A DNA stretch of 10,682 nt. It comes from Chloroflexota bacterium (lineage in GTDB: Bacteria > Chloroflexota > Dehalococcoidia > Lucifugimonadales > Lucifugimonadaceae). The position numbers were made by a program, and so were the translations under genes. This document shows, piece after piece, positions 1 through 5,264 of this stretch. Numbering within the stretch: the stretch's first letter is position 1; the number at the start of each line of letters is the position of its first letter. The stretch lies in contig JAJCYX010000315.1 in assembly GCA_029262715.1 (NCBI GenBank), positions 1 to 10,682 of the forward strand, given 5' to 3'. A model generated the notes under the pieces. That model worked only from the letters and a program-made list of their open reading frames with translations. It was not told the DNA's origin and searched no databases.

Positions 1-438
1 AACGCCAACAACATAACGCTCAGGAGCGGAGACCATCTCACTCGAGAGAAGTTTCTTCCTGAAATAACCGGCCCAATCATCAGTGATGGCGTGTTTACGG
101 AATCACACGAATCGAACCGGGCCAACGCTCTTCTCGCTCCCCTGATGTTCCCTTTCGAGTTGATCGCCACCGGCACGGGCTGGAACGGTACACAGAGCTA
201 TGCAGTCGTGATCCTGGTCCACGATAGTGAACGGGCAGCCGTTGAGAATGCGGCAAGGCTTGCGGACAGACTCGTCAACTCGAACGCGCAAAATGGACTG
301 CCGTGGGCGGTAGCGTTTCCGGAGATCGATCTCTCAGTCAGTGCTAATCGCCTTGTGGCCGTTTTCAAAGGTGGGGAGGCGGGTTTCTTGCTCCACAACA
401 CGGGTGCCCAGATACTGTTCGTCCACGAGCCGGGCTAG
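1..438 (+). CDS. 3' end of an unrecognised protein gene (partial)
   Basis: The reading frame is open from the first base of the window to a TAG at 436-438, giving 145 codons. The gene therefore very probably starts upstream and only its C-terminal part is seen. A GTG at 91 could be an internal start, but nothing resembling a Shine-Dalgarno sequence stands out before it, and the frame continues upstream without a stop. The visible part has alternating hydrophobic strands (a segment reading SYAVVILVHD and a C-terminal GAQILFVHEPG) and one helix (SERAAVENAARLADRLV), so it looks like a soluble alpha/beta domain. There is no transmembrane segment or lipobox in this part. I do not recognise the family and assign no function. 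Confidence 0.6.
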   Translation, partial: NANNITLRSGDHLTREKFLPEITGPIISDGVFTESHESNRANALLAPLMFPFELIATGTGWNGTQSYAVVILVHDSERAAVENAARLADRLVNSNAQNGLPWAVAFPEIDLSVSANRLVAVFKGGEAGFLLHNTGAQILFVHEPG

Positions 439-584
439 CTGACAGTACGGTATTCTTCACCGGCAACGTGAGGCATCTTGATGTGCACCGTAGTTCGCCA
501 TCAAACGGTGCCAGATTGTCTTTCGGTGTCTCCCGGTAGAAACGACCGCCACGCCTCCGAGCCGACCAAACTCTCATCTCAAAA

Positions 585-633
585 TGCAGCTTGCTGCAAG
601 AAAACGTGCCTCTGGCACAAGGAAGCTTGCTTC
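585..633. repeat. Three tandem short palindromes just before the amidohydrolase start
   Basis: Three perfect palindromes lie in a row: TGCAGC-TT-GCTGCA (585-598), GTGCC-TCT-GGCAC (606-618) and GAAGC-TT-GCTTC (622-633). The last ends on the base before the ATG at 634 and includes part of the likely Shine-Dalgarno AAGGA (619-623). The middle one, with its left flank (597-618), is a near copy of 3342-3363. They belong to the palindrome family scattered through the spacers of this window. In RNA the third hairpin could compete with ribosome binding, but this is inference. Confidence 0.75.
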
Positions 634-1476
634 ATGAAAGCTATCGACATTCACGTACACGTCCCTCGACACCCTGAACTGCCTGAATACGGCATCGAGC
701 CGGGGTTGCGCAAGATGTTCCGCATGGACGGTGAGCCGGACAGCGTGCAGGAGATGGCCGACCGCGTTATGGCCGCAGACGTGAAGGCCGTTATCTTCTC
801 GGTGGACGCTGAAACAGAAACCGGCGATCGGCCTGACCCGAACGACTACGTGGCGGACGTCGTGAAGCGTCACCCGGACCAGTTCTTCGGATTCGCAACA
901 GTCGACCCTCGCAAAGGCCTGGCCGCTGTCGAGGAGCTGGAACGAGCGGTCACAGAACTGGGACTGATCGGCCTGAAGCTGCACCCAATTCACATGGCGT
1001 TCTTCCCGGACGATCCTGCCTTCGAGACGCTTTTCAGTAAAGTCGAGCAACTCGGCATTCCTGTTCTGATGCACACCGGCTACGCCGCGGCTGGCGCGGG
1101 AACTCCAGGAGGTGGAGGCTTCAAGCTGGCGTACGCGAGGCCGATTCCGCATGTCGACAACCTGGCTGCAGACCACCCTGACTTGAAGATAATCATGGCG
1201 CATCCGGCGTGGCCGTGGATCGACGAGCAGATCGCAGTCGCCCTTCACAAGCCGAATGTATATATAGACCTGTCAGGCTGGGCGCCGAAGTACATTCCGA
1301 AGCAGTTGATCATCGAGGCCGGTGGCAGGTTGCGACGCAAGGTGCTGTTCGGCTCCGACTACCCGTACATGCCGCCTGAACGCTGGCTAGAGGAGTTCGC
1401 CGACCTGGAGATCAGGGACGAGGCAAGAGAGCTGATTCTGTTGGAGAACGCAAAGACGGTGCTTGGTCTGGACTAA
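634..1476 (+). CDS. Amidohydrolase family 2 metal-dependent hydrolase
   Basis: This 280-residue protein is a TIM-barrel hydrolase of the amidohydrolase-2 type (PF04909, relatives of ACMSD and 2-pyrone-4,6-dicarboxylate lactonase). It opens with the metal-binding D-x-H-x-H (D5, H7, H9), then GLKLHP (113-118), MHTG (H147), AHPAWPW (H190) and a late metal/acid aspartate in FGSDYP (D242). NVYIDLSGW (208-216) is also typical. Length and motif order match cytosolic family members acting on C-C or C-O bonds of ring-cleavage or carboxylated substrates; the exact substrate cannot be read. The frame extends upstream to an ATG at 478, but that extension runs through the palindromes and shows no domain. 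The ATG at 634 puts the DxHxH motif at the N-terminus as usual and has AAGGA 10 bases upstream. It is convergent with ybeY, 23 bases away. Confidence 0.9.
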   Translation: MKAIDIHVHVPRHPELPEYGIEPGLRKMFRMDGEPDSVQEMADRVMAADVKAVIFSVDAETETGDRPDPNDYVADVVKRHPDQFFGFATVDPRKGLAAVEELERAVTELGLIGLKLHPIHMAFFPDDPAFETLFSKVEQLGIPVLMHTGYAAAGAGTPGGGGFKLAYARPIPHVDNLAADHPDLKIIMAHPAWPWIDEQIAVALHKPNVYIDLSGWAPKYIPKQLIIEAGGRLRRKVLFGSDYPYMPPERWLEEFADLEIRDEARELILLENAKTVLGLD

Positions 1477-1499
1477 AAACGGGCCCCGACCAGCGTCGC

Positions 1500-2012
1500 T
1501 CACCCGAACAGGCGCTCCAGCACAGCATCCGTCTTGCCAAACATCACAGCCTCTTCTGCAGCGTCTGCGTGGTCGTAGCCAAGCAGGTGCAGAATGCCAT
1601 GAACCGTCAACATCGCAAGTTCTCGATCAAATGACACAGAGCGCTCGTCAGCCTGCCGCTTCGTCTGCTCAAGCGAGATAACGATCTCACCCAGTCGTTG
1701 CTGCTCGCCCGGCATCGAGAATTCGCCCTCATCTGATCCCGAAGGTGGAACTCCGTTGTGCCAGCCTTCGACATCGTTGAAAGACAGCACATCGGTTACA
1801 GAATCTTCGCCATTGAACTGCCGGTTGAGATCACGTAGTTTCTGGTCGTCGCTGAGCAGCACCGTAAGCGCATCCGGTCCCGTCAAATGCTCAGCATCAA
1901 GCGCTGCCTCAGCCGCGCCATTAGCCAGCTCAATAAGCGAGTTCAAATCATCGAAGCCAGCAACGGTCTCGGCCAGCACCTCAACACGATCGCCACCAGC
2001 TGAATCACTCAC
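1500..2012 (-). CDS. ybeY: Endoribonuclease YbeY (16S rRNA maturation)
   Basis: This 170-residue protein is the zinc-dependent single-strand endoribonuclease YbeY (UPF0054), which takes part in 16S rRNA 3'-end maturation and ribosome quality control in the cytoplasm. The signature HGILHLLGYDH is at 138-148, giving zinc ligands H138, H142 and H148. The preceding LNRQFNGEDSVTDVLSF (63-78) matches the family block LNxxYRGxDxPTxVLSF. In that block the highly conserved arginine (R59 in E. coli) is asparagine (N67), and the proline before T is valine. A gap-like stretch rich in G/S/E at 84-105 sits before GEIVIS. The GTG start gives the sequence GTGAGTGA, an 8-base overlap with the stop of the upstream gene, so translation is probably coupled. 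It is the last gene of a three-gene operon. PhoH, its frequent neighbour, is not adjacent here. Confidence 0.93.
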   Translation of the reverse strand: MSDSAGGDRVEVLAETVAGFDDLNSLIELANGAAEAALDAEHLTGPDALTVLLSDDQKLRDLNRQFNGEDSVTDVLSFNDVEGWHNGVPPSGSDEGEFSMPGEQQRLGEIVISLEQTKRQADERSVSFDRELAMLTVHGILHLLGYDHADAAEEAVMFGKTDAVLERLFG

Positions 2013-2340
2013 CCCGAGCGGCCTGGCCAGCCTCTTCTAGCAACACTCGTAATCGCGAGTGCAGCGGACCAAAAGACGCGTCGGTATCGGTGAGGTCAGA
2101 AGCAACAAGAGATGCGCGCGATATGCCCTGTCTGATCTCAGGAGATCTCAGGTATCCGACCTCAAGGTAAGTACGAGCTTCGTAAAGCGCCGGAATCAAC
2201 TCTTCGCCAATCCGCATCGCCAGTGCGCGGTCGGTGGGGGGAATGGCAAGCGTTTCGGCTAACAGCACAACCTCTTCAAGCAGCAAGATAACCTGCCGAG
2301 CGGTCGGCTGTTTAACTTCCTTCGGCGTCCGTTGTGCCAT
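2005..2340 (-). CDS. Small helical protein between VanZ-like gene and ybeY
   Basis: I do not recognise this 111-residue protein. Starting at the ATG at 2340 it reads MAQRTPKEVKQPTARQV, followed by predicted amphipathic helices (QVILLLEEVVLLAETLAI; ALAMRIGEELIPALYEARTYLEV; PLHSRLRVLLEEAGQAA). There is no signal peptide; the leucine-rich parts are interrupted by acidic residues, which argues for a soluble helical bundle. The frame is open upstream to 2490, but the ATG at 2340 is preferred because longer starts lie deep inside the VanZ-like gene. The start lies 29 bases inside the end of the VanZ-like gene and the stop overlaps ybeY by 8 bases, so it is probably co-translated. The Shine-Dalgarno is poor (a GGGGG run about 11 bases upstream), consistent with coupling. 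Confidence 0.7.
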   Translation of the reverse strand: MAQRTPKEVKQPTARQVILLLEEVVLLAETLAIPPTDRALAMRIGEELIPALYEARTYLEVGYLRSPEIRQGISRASLVASDLTDTDASFGPLHSRLRVLLEEAGQAARGE

Positions 2341-2788
2341 CTGGGTTATGCCCCCGTCTGTGTTGCCTGATTCGGTTAAAGGCGATCCAGAGAGTAACAG
2401 CAAGAGCGGCTCCAAGCACGTCCGCAAGCAGGTCAATTGCTGCGGCTGTTCTTCCGGGCACAAACGCCTGGTGAAACTCGTCCGATACACCGTACAGAAG
2501 ACTGAATATCACGGTATCGACAGCAAGCAGTTCCTTGCGCTTCGGGAGATAGATCCGCAGCGCCGCATGCACCAGCACAGCAAGCACGAAGTAGAGGAAG
2601 AGGTGAGCCAGGAAATCGACGGCCGGCAGGAAGTCCAGCGCGCTTCCCGCATCATCGAAACTGTCGGATGACTGCGATGACAGCAGGAATATGAGCACTG
2701 CCCAGCCGAGTGCTCCGCCGGTTATGAGGTTTCGTCTCAATTCAGATCGTGGTTCCGTTAGGCGTGATGGCGTTAGTCGCCTCGCCAT
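2312..2788 (-). CDS. VanZ-like family membrane protein
   Basis: This 158-residue integral membrane protein belongs to the VanZ-like family (PF04892). Four hydrophobic segments can be seen at about 22-38, 58-78, 86-101 and 116-138. The family hallmarks are the helix-1 end FLLSSQS (34-40), the D-x-x-x-H of VDFLAHLFLY (57-66), and YGVSDEFHQAFVPGR (99-113) followed by D119 and ADVLGA (122-127). VanZ itself gives low-level teicoplanin resistance, but most members are of unknown role; nothing here indicates glycopeptide resistance. The C-terminal 20 residues are polar and overlap the next gene. It is the first gene of the minus-strand operon. The bases before its ATG show no clear Shine-Dalgarno sequence. 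Confidence 0.88.
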   Translation of the reverse strand: MARRLTPSRLTEPRSELRRNLITGGALGWAVLIFLLSSQSSDSFDDAGSALDFLPAVDFLAHLFLYFVLAVLVHAALRIYLPKRKELLAVDTVIFSLLYGVSDEFHQAFVPGRTAAAIDLLADVLGAALAVTLWIAFNRIRQHRRGHNPDGTTDAEGS

Positions 2789-2805
2789 TCAGGTTATACG
2801 CAACA

Positions 2806-2833
2806 AGTATCAGCGTGAGTGCCCAACAGGCAA
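2806..2833 (-). promoter_or_regulatory. Weak candidate sigma70-type promoter for the VanZ-like/ybeY operon
   Basis: On the minus strand TTGCCT (2833-2828) and GATACT (2811-2806) are separated by 16 bases, each matching 4 of 6 consensus positions. Transcription would start only about ten bases before the ATG at 2788, fitting the lack of a Shine-Dalgarno site there. This is a pattern match only. Confidence 0.3.
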
Positions 2834-2869
2834 GATGTCACACTGAACTCGATTTGTTCAGATGACATC
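2834..2869. repeat. Strong two-part inverted repeat (hairpin)
   Basis: GATGTCA (2834-2840) pairs with TGACATC (2863-2869), and inside it CTGAAC (2843-2848) pairs with GTTCAG (2856-2861) around a seven-base loop. The inner part with CTGAACTCGATT resembles the ATTCTGAA-x5-TTCAGAAT hairpin at 3263-3283, so it may be a decayed relative with extended arms. It lies just upstream of the candidate operon promoter. There is no T-run, so it is not an obvious intrinsic terminator. Confidence 0.6.
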
Positions 2870-2898
2870 ACCAGGTGATCGTTATTCGACGATCTGTT

Positions 2899-2933
2899 CT
2901 CCCTCCCAGATTGGGAGGGAGTTAGAGGGAGGG
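2899..2933. repeat. CTCCCTCCCA hairpin with G-quadruplex motif, copy 1
   Basis: CTCCCTCCCA (2899-2908) and TGGGAGGGAG (2912-2921) form a 10-bp stem with a three-base loop. On the plus strand the right arm runs into TTAGAGGGAGGG, so four GGG runs (2913, 2917, 2927, 2931) with loops of 1, 7 and 1 bases make a standard G-quadruplex pattern. The two structures would compete for the same bases. Other copies are at 8028-8050 (inverted) and 9795-9829, with a diverged relative at 7900-7922. Confidence 0.75.
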
Positions 2934-2953
2934 TCTGTGATCGCCATCCGCGA

Positions 2954-2990
2954 CCACCCTTCGCCCTAAGTCAGAGCAGCGGCAAGCCGC
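2954..2990. repeat. Repeat fragment joined to a GCGGC-AA-GCCGC palindrome
   Basis: Bases 2954-2977 match 5002-5025 at 22 of 24 positions (CCACCCTTCG, then CCTAAG and CAGAGC). Right after it comes the palindrome GCGGC-AA-GCCGC (2979-2990), where the copy at 5026 instead continues GAAGGACC. This is a truncated copy of the composite repeat with a palindrome at the break point. The rest of the 2789-3363 spacer is covered by the neighbouring repeat entries; I see no gene in it. Confidence 0.65.
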
Positions 2991-3028
2991 ATTTACCGCT
3001 GTCTCACGAGTAGGCGATCAATTGAAAA

Positions 3029-3286
3029 GTGGCTGTGCCACCTTCGTCCTGAGCGGGGTACCCGCTTGCGGGTCAGAAGGACCTGGTGGGTGGGGCAAAC
3101 TCAGATACAAGACTTGTTGCCACCGGAACCCGTCGATAGTTGTTTACTCCCGCGCAGGGTGACCGTACGAATGCGGTCAGATCCCTGGACCCGCAAGCGG
3201 GTGCCCTCGGCCGGGATGACATATACCACGATCGCCTGGTCCCGAGAGAGCGGATTCCTGTCATTCTGAACTCGATTCAGAATCTC
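3029..3286. repeat. Composite intergenic repeat, copy 1
   Basis: The unit contains these parts in order: palindrome GTGGC-TGT-GCCAC (3029-3041); CTTCGTCCTGAGC ... GAAGGACC; GGGGCAAACTCAGATACAAG with ACAAG-A-CTTGT (3107-3117) and CCACCGG; CAGATCCCT ... CCGGGATGACAT (3178-3222); and the hairpin ATTCTGAA-x5-TTCAGAAT (3263-3283). Two further palindromes, ACCCGC-TT-GCGGGT (3060-3073) and ACCCGC-AA-GCGGGT (3189-3202), interrupt it at places where the copy at 4993-5180 has short unrelated bases. No open reading frame in it looks real. Confidence 0.7.
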
Positions 3287-3341
3287 TCAGAGAAGCGGTA
3301 ATGCGAGACAACCGGCTACCTGCACAAACAACCGCCCATCA

Positions 3342-3363
3342 CAAGAAAACGTGCCAATGGCAC
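3342..3363 (-). terminator. Intrinsic terminator-like hairpin after the minus-strand mutarotase gene
   Basis: Read on the minus strand, the TAG stop at 3366-3364 is followed at once by GTGCC-ATT-GGCAC and then GTTTTCTTG. A short GC-rich stem with a T-rich tail directly after the stop is a plausible Rho-independent terminator. The stem is short (5 bp), so efficiency may be modest. The same sequence with two changes occurs at 597-618, so it is also a dispersed repeat. Confidence 0.55.
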
Positions 3364-3708
3364 CTATGGCGTCCACTCTGAGTCGAAAACCAGCTTGCCC
3401 GGCGTCCACCAGTCGTCAGGAGCCGCCTCTGGCACCTTCTGCTGGAACGTGCTCATCAGATCGTTCCACTCATTCGCCCTCGGCGCCTTCTCGGTATAGG
3501 CCTGGAAATCACGAGCCGGATCGAAGTCATCAGGCGCCGTGTAGTACATAAACAGGTGGTTCCCAACGCGGAAAATCTCCATGCGATGAATACCAATGCC
3601 CTTGAGCGCCTCGATCACCTCCGGCCACACATTCCTGTGATACTCCTCGTACTTTGCAATGATCTCAGGGTCGTCTTTCAGGTCCAGTACCTGTCCAAAG
3701 CTTTTCAT
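3364..3708 (-). CDS. L-rhamnose mutarotase (RhaM/DUF718) family protein, paralogue 1
   Basis: This 114-residue protein belongs to the RhaM-like mutarotase family (PF05336), small dimeric ferredoxin-like proteins that interconvert sugar anomers in the cytoplasm. It begins MKSFGQVLDLKDD and has the family core Y20-EEYH24-RNVWPE (Y20, H24, W28, P29, E30), then a strand-rich middle (GIHRMEIFRVGNHLFMYYTAP) and the WW-x-x-G region near the C-terminus (W100, W101). Several features differ from the classical rhamnose enzyme: about ten extra residues, DDFDPARDFQAY, and an end (VFDSEWTP) in place of EVFxL. It may act on another sugar such as L-fucose. The start is supported by GGAG (3719-3716) seven bases upstream. 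No rhamnose pathway genes are nearby. Confidence 0.85.
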   Translation of the reverse strand: MKSFGQVLDLKDDPEIIAKYEEYHRNVWPEVIEALKGIGIHRMEIFRVGNHLFMYYTAPDDFDPARDFQAYTEKAPRANEWNDLMSTFQQKVPEAAPDDWWTPGKLVFDSEWTP

Positions 3709-3801
3709 TTTTTTTCTCCGTTGAGCGGGAGGTGGTGGTTACAGATTGGATCATCTGGCCAACGGGCGTGCAGTATTGCTGGCAACAGCACGACGACTAA
3801 A

Positions 3802-3829
3802 CTGACTACAGAATTCTGCAAATTACACT
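3802..3829 (+). promoter_or_regulatory. Weak candidate promoter for the plus-strand membrane protein gene
   Basis: CTGACT (3802-3807) and TACACT (3824-3829) are 16 bases apart and each match 4 of 6 sigma70 consensus positions. Start of transcription would fall about 55 bases before the GTG at 3893. Upstream, TGCTG-GCAA-CAGCA (3777-3790) is a small inverted repeat in the same divergent spacer and could be an operator. Pattern match only. Confidence 0.28.
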
Positions 3830-3892
3830 AGTCGCGAGTGCACAGCATAGACGTTTGCTAACGAATGAGTTGGTGATGAGAGGATTCAGCGG

Positions 3893-4600
3893 GTGAGCGA
3901 TACGCTAGGTACATGGGCAGAGATCATGAGCATCGTATCGGGAGCTATCTTGGCCGCTGCGGCTATATTCGCTTTTGTGCTGCAGAGATCAAACTACCTG
4001 AAGCGAACCTATCCGAAACTTTCCGTTGAATCAATCGAGCTAATCGACATAGCCAGTTCTCAACTCGATAGACGTGATTCTGGGGCATCACTGAGACTAA
4101 GACTAGAGAACAATTCAGACGAGCCGTTGTCGGTGTCATTTCAAGGCGACGTCTTTATCAGATTTCCTGTGTTCGGAGATCTCCCTCGTTCAGAGTTGAG
4201 ATCGAACATCGTGTGGCGACTTGAACCACAGGAAATCCAGTGGATTGATCTGGCAATACCTGTTCCACATTTACCCGATTCGTTCGAGCCGGAACGTGAT
4301 GATCAATATTGGGTGAATCTCCGGATGATCTTTGGCCCAGATCGTGATCTGTTTATGATTCTTATTTCACCATGGACTTTTGGCATACGGCGCCACGTAC
4401 GAATTTTCTCGATCAATTTCGGTCCGGCCCATGGCCGTCTGATCAAGGGTAGTGCGGCACCTAGAACTCTTGAATGGCGTTCAATTTTTGGGAAACCGAT
4501 CTTACCTGACTATCTTAAGGGCAATCGTAGTAGTCGTTGGTTTGGGAGGCCTAGTCGAATCGTCCGAATCGGATTCAATCGTGTAGTTAGGAGGAAATAG
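3893..4600 (+). CDS. Unrecognised membrane-anchored protein, AT-richer than its neighbours
   Basis: I do not recognise this 235-residue protein. One hydrophobic helix at about 9-31 (IMSIVSGAILAAAAIFAFVLQ) is followed by a basic QRSNYLKRTYPK stretch, so it is likely a single-pass protein whose bulk lies in the cytoplasm. The rest is beta-rich (VESIELIDIA, LRLRLENNSDEPLSVSFQGDVFIRF), suggesting an immunoglobulin-like or other sandwich fold, with a strongly basic C-terminus ending NRVVRRK. The GTG start has a purine-rich GAGAGGA about ten bases upstream. Base use is visibly richer in A/T than the flanking genes (many TTT, ATT, GAT, TCA codons), which suggests recent acquisition. Its TAG shares one base with the GTG of the next gene. 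Alternative start codons further in would remove the helix. Confidence 0.72.
   Translation: MSDTLGTWAEIMSIVSGAILAAAAIFAFVLQRSNYLKRTYPKLSVESIELIDIASSQLDRRDSGASLRLRLENNSDEPLSVSFQGDVFIRFPVFGDLPRSELRSNIVWRLEPQEIQWIDLAIPVPHLPDSFEPERDDQYWVNLRMIFGPDRDLFMILISPWTFGIRRHVRIFSINFGPAHGRLIKGSAAPRTLEWRSIFGKPILPDYLKGNRSSRWFGRPSRIVRIGFNRVVRRK
4589..4594 (+). promoter_or_regulatory. Perfect Shine-Dalgarno of mutarotase 2 inside the upstream gene
   Basis: AGGAGG lies five bases before the GTG at 4600, within the last codons (R-R-K) of the upstream gene. It decides the GTG start and means the mutarotase can initiate on its own or by coupling after the overlapping TAG. Confidence 0.8.
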
Positions 4601-4923
4601 TGAACCGCATCGGTTTTCAGATGAAAGTTAAGCAGGACGTCATCCCGGAGTACAAGGAATGGCACAGAAAAGTGTGGCCAGAGATGCTCGACGCACTGCG
4701 CAGTCACGGCTGGAAGAACTACACGCTGTTCATGCGTCCAGACGGCCAGATGTTCGGCTACGTCGAGGTGCCGGACACGTTCCAGGCTTCCCTCGACAGC
4801 ATGGCTGGCGAAGAGATCAACGCCAGGTGGCAGGAGATGATGGCACCGTACTTCGAGATTCCAGAAGGCTCATTCGCAGACCAGAACATGATCGAACTAG
4901 AAGAAGTTTTCCACCTGGACTAA
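4600..4923 (+). CDS. rhaM: L-rhamnose mutarotase (RhaM family), paralogue 2
   Basis: At 107 residues this is close to the classical RhaM length (104 in E. coli). It catalyses interconversion of alpha and beta L-rhamnose anomers, feeding L-rhamnose isomerase. Visible motifs are Y18-KEWH22-RKVWPEML, GWKNYTLFMRPDGQMFGYVEV (37-57), INARWQEMMAPYFE (73-86) and the typical end ELEEVFHLD. Y18 and H22 line up with the catalytic residues of the family. It overlaps the upstream membrane protein gene by one base and has its own perfect Shine-Dalgarno. The first paralogue at 3364-3708 shares HRxVWPE and the fold but is clearly diverged, so this is not a recent duplication. No isomerase, kinase or aldolase for rhamnose is in the window, so the sugar is inferred from family only. 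Confidence 0.88.
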   Translation: MNRIGFQMKVKQDVIPEYKEWHRKVWPEMLDALRSHGWKNYTLFMRPDGQMFGYVEVPDTFQASLDSMAGEEINARWQEMMAPYFEIPEGSFADQNMIELEEVFHLD

Positions 4924-4924
4924 G

Positions 4925-4962
4925 GCGGCAAGCCGCGTTTTGCGTGCCGCGTGCGGCTTTTT
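4925..4962 (+). terminator. Rho-independent terminator after mutarotase 2
   Basis: Just after the TAA, GCGGC-AA-GCCGC (4925-4936) and GCCGC-GT-GCGGC (4946-4957) occur in tandem, the second followed by TTTTT (4958-4962). AAGCCGC (4930-4936) can also pair with GCGGCTT (4953-4959) to make a 7-bp stem with a 16-base loop leading into the T-run. Both halves are members of the dispersed palindrome family, here apparently serving as a terminator. Confidence 0.7.
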
Positions 4963-4992
4963 CCGGTAGGTCAAAGGTCACCGTTTAATGAA

Positions 4993-5220
4993 GTGGCTGT
5001 GCCACCCTTCGTCCTAAGCCAGAGCGAAGGACCCGGTGATGAGGGGCAAACTCAGACACAAGTCTTGTCACCACCGGGACGCGTAGGCATGTGCGCACCA
5101 GTCATTCTGAACTTGATTCAGAACCTCCCTGGTGACCACGCGACCACGGCCAGATCCCTCTGCGCCAGCCGGGATGACATGTGACGAGACAACGAAAACA
5201 CAGCTTGCTGCTCGGGATGA
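4993..5220. repeat. Composite intergenic repeat, copy 2
   Basis: It shares with 3029-3286 the palindrome GTGGC-TGT-GCCAC (4993-5005), CTTCGTCCTAAGC ... GAAGGACC, GGGGCAAACTCAGACACAAG with ACAAG-T-CTTGT (5057-5067) and CCACCGGGAC, then ATTCTGAA-x5-TTCAGAAC (5104-5124) and CAGATCCCT ... CCGGGATGACAT (5151-5180). The last two parts are in the opposite order from copy 1. A tail with CAGC-TT-GCTG (5201-5210) and a second GGGATGACA follows. This fills the 4924-5264 spacer; I see no gene in it. Confidence 0.7.
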
Positions 5221-5264
5221 CAAACCCTACCAAGGACACCGCAGCTGGCTGCCGCAGCTTGCCA

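Noticed and set aside
478..633. N-terminal extension of the amidohydrolase from an ATG at 478
   Set aside because: The extension passes through three palindromes and would put 52 unrelated residues before the DxHxH motif, which normally lies at the very start.
574..1248. Long minus-strand open frame of 224 codons opposite the amidohydrolase
   Set aside because: It is antisense to a gene with clear catalytic motifs, shows no domain of its own, and its composition is what a GC-rich gene gives in an opposite frame.
2234..2671. Plus-strand open frame of 145 codons over the VanZ-like gene
   Set aside because: It is antisense to a gene with membrane helices and family motifs; its own product has no recognisable feature.
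2312..2788. Glycopeptide resistance by the VanZ-like protein
   Set aside because: No van operon genes are nearby and most VanZ-like proteins have no known link to resistance.
2899..3286. CRISPR-like array in the repeat-rich spacer
   Set aside because: The repeats are not evenly spaced, differ in sequence and length, and no cas gene is present.
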